From CAVXFS01 sp963761115 (GTDB lineage: Bacteria > Pseudomonadota > Gammaproteobacteria > Burkholderiales > Gallionellaceae): a stretch of DNA of 64,000 nt. The stretch lies in the NCBI GenBank assembly GCA_963761115.1, contig CAVXFS010000005.1, forward strand, positions 620,001 to 684,000, written 5' to 3'. The stretch's first letter is position 1. Each line of letters opens with the position of its first letter. The position numbers were made by a program, and so were the translations under genes. The notes under the pieces are model-generated. The model did not search any database and was not told the origin of the DNA. It saw only the letters and a program-made list of their open reading frames with translations. This document shows positions 20,218 to 28,186 of this stretch, one piece after another.

Positions 20218-20709
20218 TCAATCCTCCTGCAGTACGCCAAGGTGCCAGCGCATGCGGCTGGACGGATAAACGGTGCGTCCACCACCGTTGGGATCGTCCC
20301 ACGACAGCCTCGCGCGCAGGTCAACGATGCAGCGTGCCAGCCACGCGCCGCCATCGGTGCGTTGCCAGGGCAATACGCGGATGGATTCGATGGCATCGAT
20401 ATCGAGTTCGACGTTGTCCGCCTTGTGACGACTGCGAGCCACAGCGTCGAGCAGTGCCGCACGATTGGGAAAATCTTCGGCGAGGTAATCTTCCAGCGTG
20501 GTATCGGTGTAGTGTTGCGCCAGTTCCCGGGTGAATTGTTCGCATTCGGCGCGGTCCACCGCTGCGGGTGCGCCGGCGGGCTGTGATGTCGAAGCCTGCC
20601 CGTCCTGTGCGCCGATGATCGGGACGATCCGTCTTCCCTCGAAGCCGGCAGCACCGCACGGTGTCATCAGTGCGAGCAGTAGAAGTGTTCGAACCAGTTT
20701 AATGTACAT
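20218..20709 (-). CDS. Small exported protein of unknown function
   Basis: A 163-residue protein starting MYIKLVRTLLLLALM, with a signal peptide cleaved near GAAG. The start at 20709 is set by GGAGG nine bases upstream. The mature protein has a low-complexity Ala/Pro/Gln spacer (QASTSQPAGAPAAVD) then a compact domain with two cysteines (ECEQF and ARCIVDLRARLSW). No family recognised. It lies between the lipoprotein gene and the poly-glycine gene, with gaps of 24 and 3 bases, so it is part of the same exported system. Confidence 0.75.
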   Translation of the reverse strand: MYIKLVRTLLLLALMTPCGAAGFEGRRIVPIIGAQDGQASTSQPAGAPAAVDRAECEQFTRELAQHYTDTTLEDYLAEDFPNRAALLDAVARSRHKADNVELDIDAIESIRVLPWQRTDGGAWLARCIVDLRARLSWDDPNGGGRTVYPSSRMRWHLGVLQED

Positions 20710-20733
20710 GTCTGTCTTCCTCCAGACCATGGT

Positions 20734-21330
20734 TCAGAACGGTGATGCCCCCCGGAATCCATCCTTGAGGGGAAGGCGCCGGCCTGACAGTTCGATCTCG
20801 ATGACGATCTGGCCATCGGTTCTCTGTGGTATGCCCATGCGCAGGGTGCCACCGTCGTTCCATTGTACCATTCGCGTGTAGCGGCCAGTGGTCAGGTCGT
20901 GCAGCAGATTGGGATCGGCATCATCTCCTTCGGCATATTCACGGTCCGGGCTGCCGGCACGGCGCACGCACAGAGCGCGCACCTCCTCATACAAGCGCAT
21001 GACATCCGTGACGCTGCTTTGCGGCAAGGGCTCCACCAACACGTGCATTTGCTCCAGCGTGCCGTTGGCGGAAAACACCAGCAGGCCGCGTTGCGATGCG
21101 TAGATGGACGGCAGCAGGGTTGCGAATACCACCAGCCGATCCGGCGCCGGTGCGCGCGTCAAAGCTCCGGCGTCGTGCAATTCCGCCTCGATCTGCTTGC
21201 GCGGCGTCCCTGCCTGCCACTGCAGGGCGTCGATGCTGGGTAAAGTTGCGCATCCGTGCAGCAATACGCAGGCAAACAACTGCGCCAATGGGAAGCTGTA
21301 TCTGCCTGCGGTTTCGCGCACCCCGTTCAT
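20734..21330 (-). CDS. Lipoprotein of unknown function
   Basis: A 198-residue protein with a signal peptide ending in a lipobox (LLHGC, Cys near residue 27), so it should be lipid-anchored. The body resembles small lipoproteins with repeated beta strands (GTPRKQIEAELHDAG is reminiscent of SmpA/BamE-type entry motifs), but I cannot assign a family. Its start overlaps the stop of the barrel gene by four bases (ATGA). Pairing of an outer-membrane barrel with a lipoprotein suggests a joint outer-membrane complex. Confidence 0.75.
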   Translation of the reverse strand: MNGVRETAGRYSFPLAQLFACVLLHGCATLPSIDALQWQAGTPRKQIEAELHDAGALTRAPAPDRLVVFATLLPSIYASQRGLLVFSANGTLEQMHVLVEPLPQSSVTDVMRLYEEVRALCVRRAGSPDREYAEGDDADPNLLHDLTTGRYTRMVQWNDGGTLRMGIPQRTDGQIVIEIELSGRRLPLKDGFRGASPF

Positions 21331-22943
21331 CGGTCGTCGCCAAATTGATAGCGATACCGCAGGCTAAGGCGCTGTGTCTCGGTATGCATGGCTGTTGCTG
21401 GCGAGCGCAGGTCGTCGTTCAGTTCCAGGCTGAACCGGTGTGGTCCGTGTTCCCAGCTCCAGGACAGTCGCCGGGTCTGGTTGCTCAGGTCACTGGTGGT
21501 AAGCGCAGTGTAGTCCTGTTTGAGAAAACTCCAGTAAAACTCCAGCTGCTGATGCGCCCAGTGCGCGGTCAGGCGCAGCAACGGGCTGGTAGTGGTGGAG
21601 CCCGCGTTTTGCCACTGGTGACGCAGGATCAAGCCGGCACCGGCATCAAACTGCACCGACGTACCAAGGACGCCAGCGACGAAAGCGCGATTGAGGGTGA
21701 CGCTTTGGTCGATCGAGCGGGTGTCAACGGATCCTGCCACGTATTGCTGGTCATCGCGCAGGTCGAACCGCCAGGATCCGCGCCAGCCGCGCGGGAAACG
21801 GTCGCTCACGCCGAGATAGGCATTGCGGTATAGCCGATCGGTCGAGCGATCGGCGGCCTGAATGTCCTGGTACAGCCCGCCGACCTGCAGGCTTAGTTGT
21901 GGATGCTGATTCAATGGTAGTCCGGTCCAGGACAGCGCCGCGGTATTGGTGGTCAACTCCATTCCGCGCTCGCGCCCGTCAATAAATCGCTGCAGGCGGC
22001 CAAGTATGCTGCCTCCGCCGCCAGTGGTGTAGCGTGCCTGTCCCTCGATGCTGCTGCGGTCGGTGATCAAGCCCACACCGCCGACGGGAGCAAAGCCGGC
22101 GCCGGTGCGTTCGGCTCGCAGGCGCCAGGAAAGTGCGCTCGCTGCCTGCGACGCCTGCGCATACAGCGCGACACCATGAACATGCGAACCGCTGACGCTG
22201 CCGCTGAGGTTGGCGATCTCACCTTCCAGCAACAGGCTGCCCAGGTGCGTTTCTGCATTGAAGCCCGCGATGGTCTGCTGGAGATCGGCACCCGGTGTCG
22301 TACCGTAAACACCGTCACGCACCCGACTGTGAACGAAATTGGCACCTATCAGGGTTTGTCCACCGGACGGCGAATATAACCAGCTCATGCCGGTATGCAC
22401 GGTGTCGCCGGCGTTGCTGGAGAATGTGTCGCTCCAGCGCGGTTTGGCGATGCCACTGACCAGCAGGATGGACTGCTGAGCGCCATTGTCGCTGCGCGGC
22501 TGGAACTCGACGGCCGCGCCGCGCACGGAAGCCTGCAGCGTACGCCGCGAGAGGTTCGCAACGAGATCGCCGGCATCAACACGGTAGGGCAGCGACACAT
22601 TGCCATTCTCTACCCGGAGGTGTGCGGTACCGAGGATCAGACCGTCGTGACTCAGGTATGGATCTTTGGCGGCGACGGCATCGATATCGGCCTCGATGCG
22701 TTGTCCGGGAGTGTTCTGGCAAACCATCGACAGGTTCAGGTGGTTGGAGGCAAACCAGCCCTCGTGCGGCCAGGAACTGGCGGAAGGGTCACCGTTTATA
22801 TTGTAATAGTCGATGCGCGTTTCGTCGGAGCCATGCCAGGCGATGGTTTCACTTGCCTGTGCGCCGCGCAACGCCACTCCTTCCAAAAGGACAAGTGCAA
22901 GGCATAGCTGCCAATATCCATCGCTGATGTTGCGAACCGGCAT
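21327..22943 (-). CDS. Large outer-membrane beta-barrel protein
   Basis: A 538-residue exported protein. ATG 22943 (MPVRNISDGYW) is favoured by GGAGA just upstream and by the signal peptide ending GAQA. From residue about 150 onward the sequence shows alternating amphipathic strands rich in Trp/Tyr/Leu (WRLRAERTGAG, GWRGSWRFDLRDDQ, LRLTAHWAHQQLEFYWSF), ending LSLRYRYQFGDDR. This is typical of a barrel of about 16 or more strands. The N-terminal 130 residues may be a separate periplasmic domain. It is the first gene of the four-gene exported operon. Family unknown; export or adhesion channel are possibilities. Confidence 0.75.
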   Translation of the reverse strand: MPVRNISDGYWQLCLALVLLEGVALRGAQASETIAWHGSDETRIDYYNINGDPSASSWPHEGWFASNHLNLSMVCQNTPGQRIEADIDAVAAKDPYLSHDGLILGTAHLRVENGNVSLPYRVDAGDLVANLSRRTLQASVRGAAVEFQPRSDNGAQQSILLVSGIAKPRWSDTFSSNAGDTVHTGMSWLYSPSGGQTLIGANFVHSRVRDGVYGTTPGADLQQTIAGFNAETHLGSLLLEGEIANLSGSVSGSHVHGVALYAQASQAASALSWRLRAERTGAGFAPVGGVGLITDRSSIEGQARYTTGGGGSILGRLQRFIDGRERGMELTTNTAALSWTGLPLNQHPQLSLQVGGLYQDIQAADRSTDRLYRNAYLGVSDRFPRGWRGSWRFDLRDDQQYVAGSVDTRSIDQSVTLNRAFVAGVLGTSVQFDAGAGLILRHQWQNAGSTTTSPLLRLTAHWAHQQLEFYWSFLKQDYTALTTSDLSNQTRRLSWSWEHGPHRFSLELNDDLRSPATAMHTETQRLSLRYRYQFGDDR

Positions 22944-23122
22944 GGCGTCTCCGGTGATGGTGATCGGTTGCAAAATGGCGCACCATCATGTTAGTCGAAT
23001 ATGGCCACCTGCGAAAGCATCAGAGCGCAAAAAGATTTCTTTGCTGGTTGGATGAGTGATCTAAAACATAAATGTGCAAGGTAATCAGAACGCGTGATCC
23101 TGCAGGAATCATCAGGGCAGGC

Positions 23123-24718
23123 TCACTCCGGATATGCGATTCTTTCCGGGCCGATTATTTCGAGCAAAGGTCCCAGGTGCTTCTCAAAATGTTTCCAGCG
23201 TGCAACGGAGGTTGAGTAGATCGGTTTGCGAACTTGCGTCACACTGGAGGTGCGGACGGCGCGCTTGCTCTCGTGAAAATTGAGGCAGGCCGGATCCCAT
23301 GGCAGTCCCAGATAGTCCAGCAATCGCCTGGCTTCATGCTCAGGGTCGGCAACCATGTCCTCATAGCGCTGGTCGAGTATCCGCCCCGGTGGCAGGACGC
23401 TGTGCCAGTGTTGCATGAATTTCCTGTAACGCAGGTAATGCCTGCCCAGGGTGCCGAGATCGTAACTGTACTCATGGCCATGGGAAAATCGCAGGGCATG
23501 GCAGGACAAACAGGTATCCATCGGGTCGCGCATGGCGTGGATGATCTTCGCATTGGGCAGCATCAAATGCAGCCACCCCAGATATTGGTAGTTGCTGGGC
23601 ATCTTGTCGGTGATGTAACGGGCACTGGGCGCAAGTTTCCATACCTGGTCAAGATATTCCTGCCCAAGCTCGCGCAAGGCAATTTGCGTTGGTCCGCAAT
23701 CTGCAATATCGAGGGAGAGAAACTTTGCCTGGGAGGCCAGTTCGCCCAATGTGGCGAGTTCCTCGGCGCCGAAAATATCCGCATGGCTGGAAAGGATCTG
23801 TTCGATCAGCGTTGTGCCGGAGCGGGGCATGCCCACGATGAATACCGGTATTCGTTCGTCAGGAACGGCTGGCAGGGAATCCGCAAGGGCAGCGCATTTG
23901 ATGAACAAGTCGGCGGTAAAAAGGCTGCATGACTTTTCCAGGAAGCTGTCGTTCTCCTCCTCATTAAAGGGATGCCCCTGAAAATGGAGCCGATTCCCTT
24001 CTTCATAGGCGCTAAAGGATTTGTCGTATTGACCGATGCTTTCCATAGCCTTGCCCATGGCAAAATTCAGCCTGACGCGATCTTCAACCGGCAGCGATTC
24101 GCGTTTGGCATAAACTTCATCCAGTCGATAGTAGCGGGGATCATCCTGCCGGTAAGGTAGATACATGAGGGCCGCAGTCAATGGCTTTGCCTGGCCCGGA
24201 GCCAGCTCTATTCCCCTGTTCAGCGATGCTTCTGCCTCGGCCATTCTGCCCAGATTCATCAACATCGTACCCAGGTTGCTGTGCGCATCGGCATACCCGG
24301 GATCAAGCTCCAGCGCCCGGCGGATGCTCGCAACGGCATCGTCAAGTTGTTTGAGGTCCCGGAAGACAAGTCCCTTGTTGTTATGAGCCTCGGCGTAATC
24401 AGGGTTGGCGGCAAGTGCCTTGTCGAACGCTGTCATTGCATCGGAAAAATCGGATCGTTCTGCAGCGATCAACCCCAGGTTCAGCCAGGATTCTGCCGAG
24501 TCCTTATCCAGCGAAACTGCACGCAGGCTTATTTCCTTTGCCTCATCGAGTTTCATCTGCCTGATCAATGCGGCAGACAGGTTGGTCAGGGTCGATACCC
24601 GGTCTGGAACAAGTTTCAGGGATTCGCGAAATTTTCCTTCGGCCGATAAATAATCTCCGTTTTGCAGATCATTCAATCCGTCAAAGAACAAGGTCTTGGC
24701 TGATTCAAAGTTATCCAT
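23123..24718 (-). CDS. TPR-sulfotransferase fusion protein
   Basis: A 531-residue protein. Residues about 1-210 hold several tetratricopeptide repeats (ALAANPDYAEAHNNKGLVFR, ALELDPGYADAHSNLGTML). The C-terminal half is a sulfotransferase domain with the 5'-phosphosulfate loop GMPRSGTTLIEQIL near residue 300, DKMPSNYQYLGWL and the 3'-phosphate region MRDPMDTCLSCHALRFSHG. It would transfer sulfate from PAPS to an acceptor. MDNFESAKTLF at 24718 is the likely start since upstream codons are antisense to a regA remnant, although no good ribosome site is seen. It follows 149 bases downstream of nothing and precedes the exported operon on the same strand. Confidence 0.85.
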   Translation of the reverse strand: MDNFESAKTLFFDGLNDLQNGDYLSAEGKFRESLKLVPDRVSTLTNLSAALIRQMKLDEAKEISLRAVSLDKDSAESWLNLGLIAAERSDFSDAMTAFDKALAANPDYAEAHNNKGLVFRDLKQLDDAVASIRRALELDPGYADAHSNLGTMLMNLGRMAEAEASLNRGIELAPGQAKPLTAALMYLPYRQDDPRYYRLDEVYAKRESLPVEDRVRLNFAMGKAMESIGQYDKSFSAYEEGNRLHFQGHPFNEEENDSFLEKSCSLFTADLFIKCAALADSLPAVPDERIPVFIVGMPRSGTTLIEQILSSHADIFGAEELATLGELASQAKFLSLDIADCGPTQIALRELGQEYLDQVWKLAPSARYITDKMPSNYQYLGWLHLMLPNAKIIHAMRDPMDTCLSCHALRFSHGHEYSYDLGTLGRHYLRYRKFMQHWHSVLPPGRILDQRYEDMVADPEHEARRLLDYLGLPWDPACLNFHESKRAVRTSSVTQVRKPIYSTSVARWKHFEKHLGPLLEIIGPERIAYPE

Positions 24719-25066
24719 GGCGTGATGGTAAGAAAGTATTCCGGTTTCAGCAAACTGGCCGCCAATCGGGGTGTCGATCATACCTCCCGGTTGAATATCC
24801 CTGCACGTGCATGACAACAACATCTCGGCCACAGCACGCGGGCTCAACATGCTTCGTCGCACTTTCAGCGCGAACACGCCAAGCCGTCGTTACGTTCGGA
24901 TTGAAATATTTCCAGCTCGGGTAGTGATTCCGGTCCATGGAAGCTGCTTTGCCGGATATGGAACTCATCGGCATGCGAAGCATTTACTGTTCTCGCCAAT
25001 ATTGGCTAAACTGAAGGTCATATCAATAAATTAACCTGTTGCGCCAGGAAGCGCCAACATTTATCA
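24719..25066. promoter_or_regulatory. Divergent intergenic region with regA remnant
   Basis: This stretch separates the minus-strand TPR-sulfotransferase gene from the plus-strand membrane glycosyltransferase gene and should contain both promoters. Its middle is occupied by the decayed regA 3' end at 24801-24912. No other gene is visible. Confidence 0.55.
24801..24912 (+). pseudogene. Decayed second copy of the regA-like 3' end
   Basis: From CTGCACG at 24801 the sequence runs parallel to regA from 18019 to its stop at 18123 and a little beyond. Shared blocks include GACAACAACATCTCGGCCAC, GCTCAACATGC and CGGATTGAA. A one-base deletion and many substitutions have broken the frame. Only the part for the DNA-binding helix-turn-helix is represented. 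It is in direct orientation to regA and lies at the far end of the 18.2-24.7 kb module. Confidence 0.85.
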
Positions 25067-26695
25067 ATGTCAACTTTTCTTCCCCTCGACATCAGGCGGT
25101 TGGTGCCATATCTGCTTCTGCTTGCAGGTATGGCGGTGGCGACAGGAGCCTATCTGCAGGTTCTCGATACGCCTTTTTTGTTCGATGACAGCGCCTATAT
25201 CACTGGTAATACAAGATTATCAGGGTTGCATGTGGCCGATTTGTGGCGGCTATTTGTCGAGCCCTATAACCCCTACGAATTTTTGCCCCTGCGTGACTTC
25301 TCCTATTGGGTCGATCTTAAGCTGTATGGACGATCGCCATCAGCATTCCGAATCCACAACATCCTGCTGTATCTTGCCTGCTGCCTGTTCCTGTTTGGCG
25401 CCACGCGCAGCTTATGGTGTCGTCTTCGCCCTGTTGCAGCCGCCAGCGCGACATGGGTTGCAGTCTCGGTTACGGTGATATTTGCAGTTCACCCCGCGCA
25501 TGTAGAGGCGGTGGTGTGGGCGAGCGGACGCAAGGACGTATTATCGGGAATGTTTGCCATGCTCGCGCTCTGGCTAGCCAGCAGTGCGATGCGGGAACGT
25601 GGTTTGTCCATTCCTCATGCCATAGCAGCTTTGCTGATGCTGTTGGCAGCGATTTTCTCAAAGGCGACGGCCGTGGCCGTCGCCCCGATCATTGCCCTGC
25701 TCTGGTTGATCTTATGGCGAGATATTCCGGGCAACTTGCGTCGCTACACCACGTTGCTATGGCCTTCAGCTTGTTTATTCGTGGCGTTCTGGGCGGCCAA
25801 GGTATTTGTCGACAAAAGTCTTATAAAAGACCCGGCATATCTTGGCGTTGAAACGATCGACAGGACACTGTCCATATTGGGATGGTTTGCCCGGCTGGCT
25901 ATCAGCCCGGAGGGCAGACATTCGTTTTACCCTGTATTTGACGAGTCCCGATTTTCTTTGATGGCAGCCTTCGGGTTGGTTGTCCTGCTGCTTGTGGTTG
26001 GAGGGGTTGTAATCAGTTTGCGCAAACGGGATTTTGCGATAGAGGGATTCGCTCTGTTTTCATTTGCATTGCTTTGCATTCCCTATTTTCAAATCATTCC
26101 CTACCGTACCTATTCGCTTGTGGCGGATCGTTTCCTGTTCCTGTCGGTGTGGCCTGTCATCTTGTTGGGTGTTTCATTGGCATGGCGGTTAAGTCTGCTC
26201 CCCCGTGCGGTAGTGCTGCTCGTCTTCGCGTTGCCGCTCTGTTATCAAACCATTGTTCGACCTCGTGACTGGAAAAGTTACGACGCATTGATCGAGGCTG
26301 ATGTGCGCGCTTATCCCGGCCACTACATTCCTGCCATATACAAGGCCATGACCATTCAGTTGCCCAATGCCTTGTTCAATGAAGCGTATGTTACCGTGAG
26401 CGCCGTTAAGGACGTCCAAATCCGGGAAATGCTGCAAAAAGAACTCTATGCGAATCACGCAGTTTTTATTGAAGCTGTGGAGACAGGAAATCCGGGAGTG
26501 GCAATAGCCCGCATAAAGGATTTTGAATCAGCACTGCAACAGCCCCCTGAGCAGATCAAATGGAACCCGCCGGTGAGATGGGCATGGGAAAGAAGTCGAA
26601 CTACTGTTTCATACCTCTGGAGATATTTGGCATCCCGGTTTCCCGGTAACGAGGATGTGCGTAAGAACGCTGTCACATGGATGGAACGACATTGA
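25067..26695 (+). CDS. TMTC-like multi-pass membrane glycosyltransferase
   Basis: A 542-residue inner-membrane protein with about ten hydrophobic helices. The N-terminal part matches the GT-C/TMTC (DUF1736) pattern: TPFLFDDSAYITGN with the catalytic-type Asp pair, LPLRDFSYWVDLKLYG, FRIHNILLYL, HPAHVEAVVWASGRKD and FSKATAVAVAPI. TMTC proteins are O-mannosyltransferases with TPRs after the membrane part; here the C-terminus is short and lacks clear TPRs. It would use a lipid-linked sugar and act at the periplasmic face. Divergent from the TPR-sulfotransferase gene, so a joint role in modifying exported molecules is possible. Confidence 0.75.
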   Translation: MSTFLPLDIRRLVPYLLLLAGMAVATGAYLQVLDTPFLFDDSAYITGNTRLSGLHVADLWRLFVEPYNPYEFLPLRDFSYWVDLKLYGRSPSAFRIHNILLYLACCLFLFGATRSLWCRLRPVAAASATWVAVSVTVIFAVHPAHVEAVVWASGRKDVLSGMFAMLALWLASSAMRERGLSIPHAIAALLMLLAAIFSKATAVAVAPIIALLWLILWRDIPGNLRRYTTLLWPSACLFVAFWAAKVFVDKSLIKDPAYLGVETIDRTLSILGWFARLAISPEGRHSFYPVFDESRFSLMAAFGLVVLLLVVGGVVISLRKRDFAIEGFALFSFALLCIPYFQIIPYRTYSLVADRFLFLSVWPVILLGVSLAWRLSLLPRAVVLLVFALPLCYQTIVRPRDWKSYDALIEADVRAYPGHYIPAIYKAMTIQLPNALFNEAYVTVSAVKDVQIREMLQKELYANHAVFIEAVETGNPGVAIARIKDFESALQQPPEQIKWNPPVRWAWERSRTTVSYLWRYLASRFPGNEDVRKNAVTWMERH

Positions 26696-26895
26696 GTATG
26701 GATGGATAATTTTCTTCCCGGCGCCAGGCTATGCAGCTATCGAGGAATCCTGTGCGAGGTTACATCCGGGACCGAAATGCCGGATTTCGGCAAGCTGCCG
26801 CTTGTCGATTTTTCGAAATCCGCCCGATGGTGTTGGGTGTGTACCCCCGGTTTTGCTAATGTTCAAGCACAGTAATTCGATTGCAGGAGCGAAAA

Positions 26896-27057
26896 ATGAG
26901 ATACCACAATGGCGTGTTACATCCTGAGCAGGACTCCACCCTCAGAATGAGGCCTTTATCAGAAAAGCGCGAACTGACGTGGGATGAATATGTCCCTTTT
27001 GTCATTCTGGGCTTCCTGATAATGGGCCTGATCATGACCGGCCTGCTGTTCATTTGA
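26896..27057 (+). CDS. 53-residue single-helix membrane protein
   Basis: Starts MRYHNGVLHPEQDS, with AGGAG seven bases before ATG 26896, and contains a charged middle (SEKRELTWDEYVP) followed by one C-terminal helix rich in Leu, Ile, Gly and Met (FVILGFLIMGLIMTGLLFI). Clear ribosome site and membrane helix support expression. No known family. It converges on the transaldolase gene, 18 bases away. Confidence 0.65.
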   Translation: MRYHNGVLHPEQDSTLRMRPLSEKRELTWDEYVPFVILGFLIMGLIMTGLLFI

Positions 27058-27075
27058 TCCGGTACGGTTAGCGAT

Positions 27076-28167
27076 TCATTCCGCAAGCTCGGCGCTTTTT
27101 GCCGCGATGCAATCTATCAGGTCGTGCCAGGATTTCGTAAAGGATTCGGCGCCTTCGCGCTGCAGTCTGGCGGCCAGCGCTTCATCATCGATACCTTCGC
27201 GGGTGAATTCCGCGATCACCGCCTCCACCATCTCGGCATTCACCGTATCGACCGGCAGCACGTCGCTGACCTTGCCGTGTTCGGCGAAGGCGAGCAGCGT
27301 CTTTTCGGGAATGGTATTGACCGTATCCGGTGCGGCCAGTGCTTCGACGTACAGGGTGTCCGGCGCTGCCGGATCCTTGGTGCCGGTGCTGGCCCACAGC
27401 AGGCGTTGCGGCCTGGCCCCGGCAGCGGCGAGTTTCTGCCAGCGACTCGATGCCAGCAGCGCACGGTAGGCGATGTAGGTGCGCATGGCGATGGCGATGC
27501 CAAGGCGGTTGTTGCGGAACCCGGCCTGCGCCTTGTCCTTCACCGCCACATCCCAGCGACTGACAAAGATCGACGCCACCGACGCGATGCGCGGATCGAG
27601 GCCGGCGGCGATGCGCCGCTCGATGCCGCGCATGTACGCTTCAGCGGCGGCAACATAGTGCTCGCGCGAGAACAGCAAGGTGACGTTCACCGGTACGCCG
27701 GCGAAGATGGCTTCCTCGATCGCGGGTATGCCTGCCGGGGTGCCGGGTATCTTGATGAACAGGTTCGGGCGTTGCGCGCGCGCATGCAGTTGCGTCGCCG
27801 CCTTGATGGTGCCGGCGGTGTCGTCCGCCAGCAGGGGTGATACTTCCAGCGATACCCAGCCGTCGATGCCGTCGCTAGCATCATGGGCCGGACGGAACAG
27901 GTCGGCGGCGCGGGTCAGGTCCTCCAGCGCCAGTTCGAAGAACAGTGCCTCGCCTGACTTGCCGGCATGCGCCTTGGTGCGGATCGCGTCATCGTAGAAA
28001 TCGCCATTCTTGACGGCATGCTCGAAGATGGTCGGATTGGAGGTCAGTCCGGTTACGGAAAGGTCGCTGATATAGCGGCGCAACGCGCCGCTGTCCAGCA
28101 GTTCGCGCGTGATGTTGTCGAGCCAGAGACTCTGGCCGAGTTCGTGCAGTTGCTGTGTGGCTTTCAT
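27076..28167 (-). CDS. tal: Transaldolase
   Basis: A 363-residue transaldolase that moves a dihydroxyacetone unit between sedoheptulose-7-phosphate and glyceraldehyde-3-phosphate in the pentose phosphate pathway. Visible motifs are TGLTSNPTIFEHA at residues about 41-53, the Schiff-base lysine in NLFIKIPGTPAGIPAIEEA, VNVTLLFS and a SRWD segment. The length is that of the long Tal subfamily. ATG 28167 is preferred over 28170 because AGGAGG needs the extra spacing. It lies 19 bases downstream of zwf in the same operon. Confidence 0.95.
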   Translation of the reverse strand: MKATQQLHELGQSLWLDNITRELLDSGALRRYISDLSVTGLTSNPTIFEHAVKNGDFYDDAIRTKAHAGKSGEALFFELALEDLTRAADLFRPAHDASDGIDGWVSLEVSPLLADDTAGTIKAATQLHARAQRPNLFIKIPGTPAGIPAIEEAIFAGVPVNVTLLFSREHYVAAAEAYMRGIERRIAAGLDPRIASVASIFVSRWDVAVKDKAQAGFRNNRLGIAIAMRTYIAYRALLASSRWQKLAAAGARPQRLLWASTGTKDPAAPDTLYVEALAAPDTVNTIPEKTLLAFAEHGKVSDVLPVDTVNAEMVEAVIAEFTREGIDDEALAARLQREGAESFTKSWHDLIDCIAAKSAELAE

Positions 28168-28186
28168 CATGCCTCCTGTACAGATG

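Noticed and set aside
24719..24877. N-terminal extension of the TPR-sulfotransferase
   Set aside because: These codons run antisense through the regA remnant, so the similarity to the antisense of regA is accidental; TPR sequence starts at 24718.
26772..26790. CCGAAAT/ATTTCGG hairpin as a terminator
   Set aside because: The stem is only seven base pairs and no T-run follows; too weak to call.
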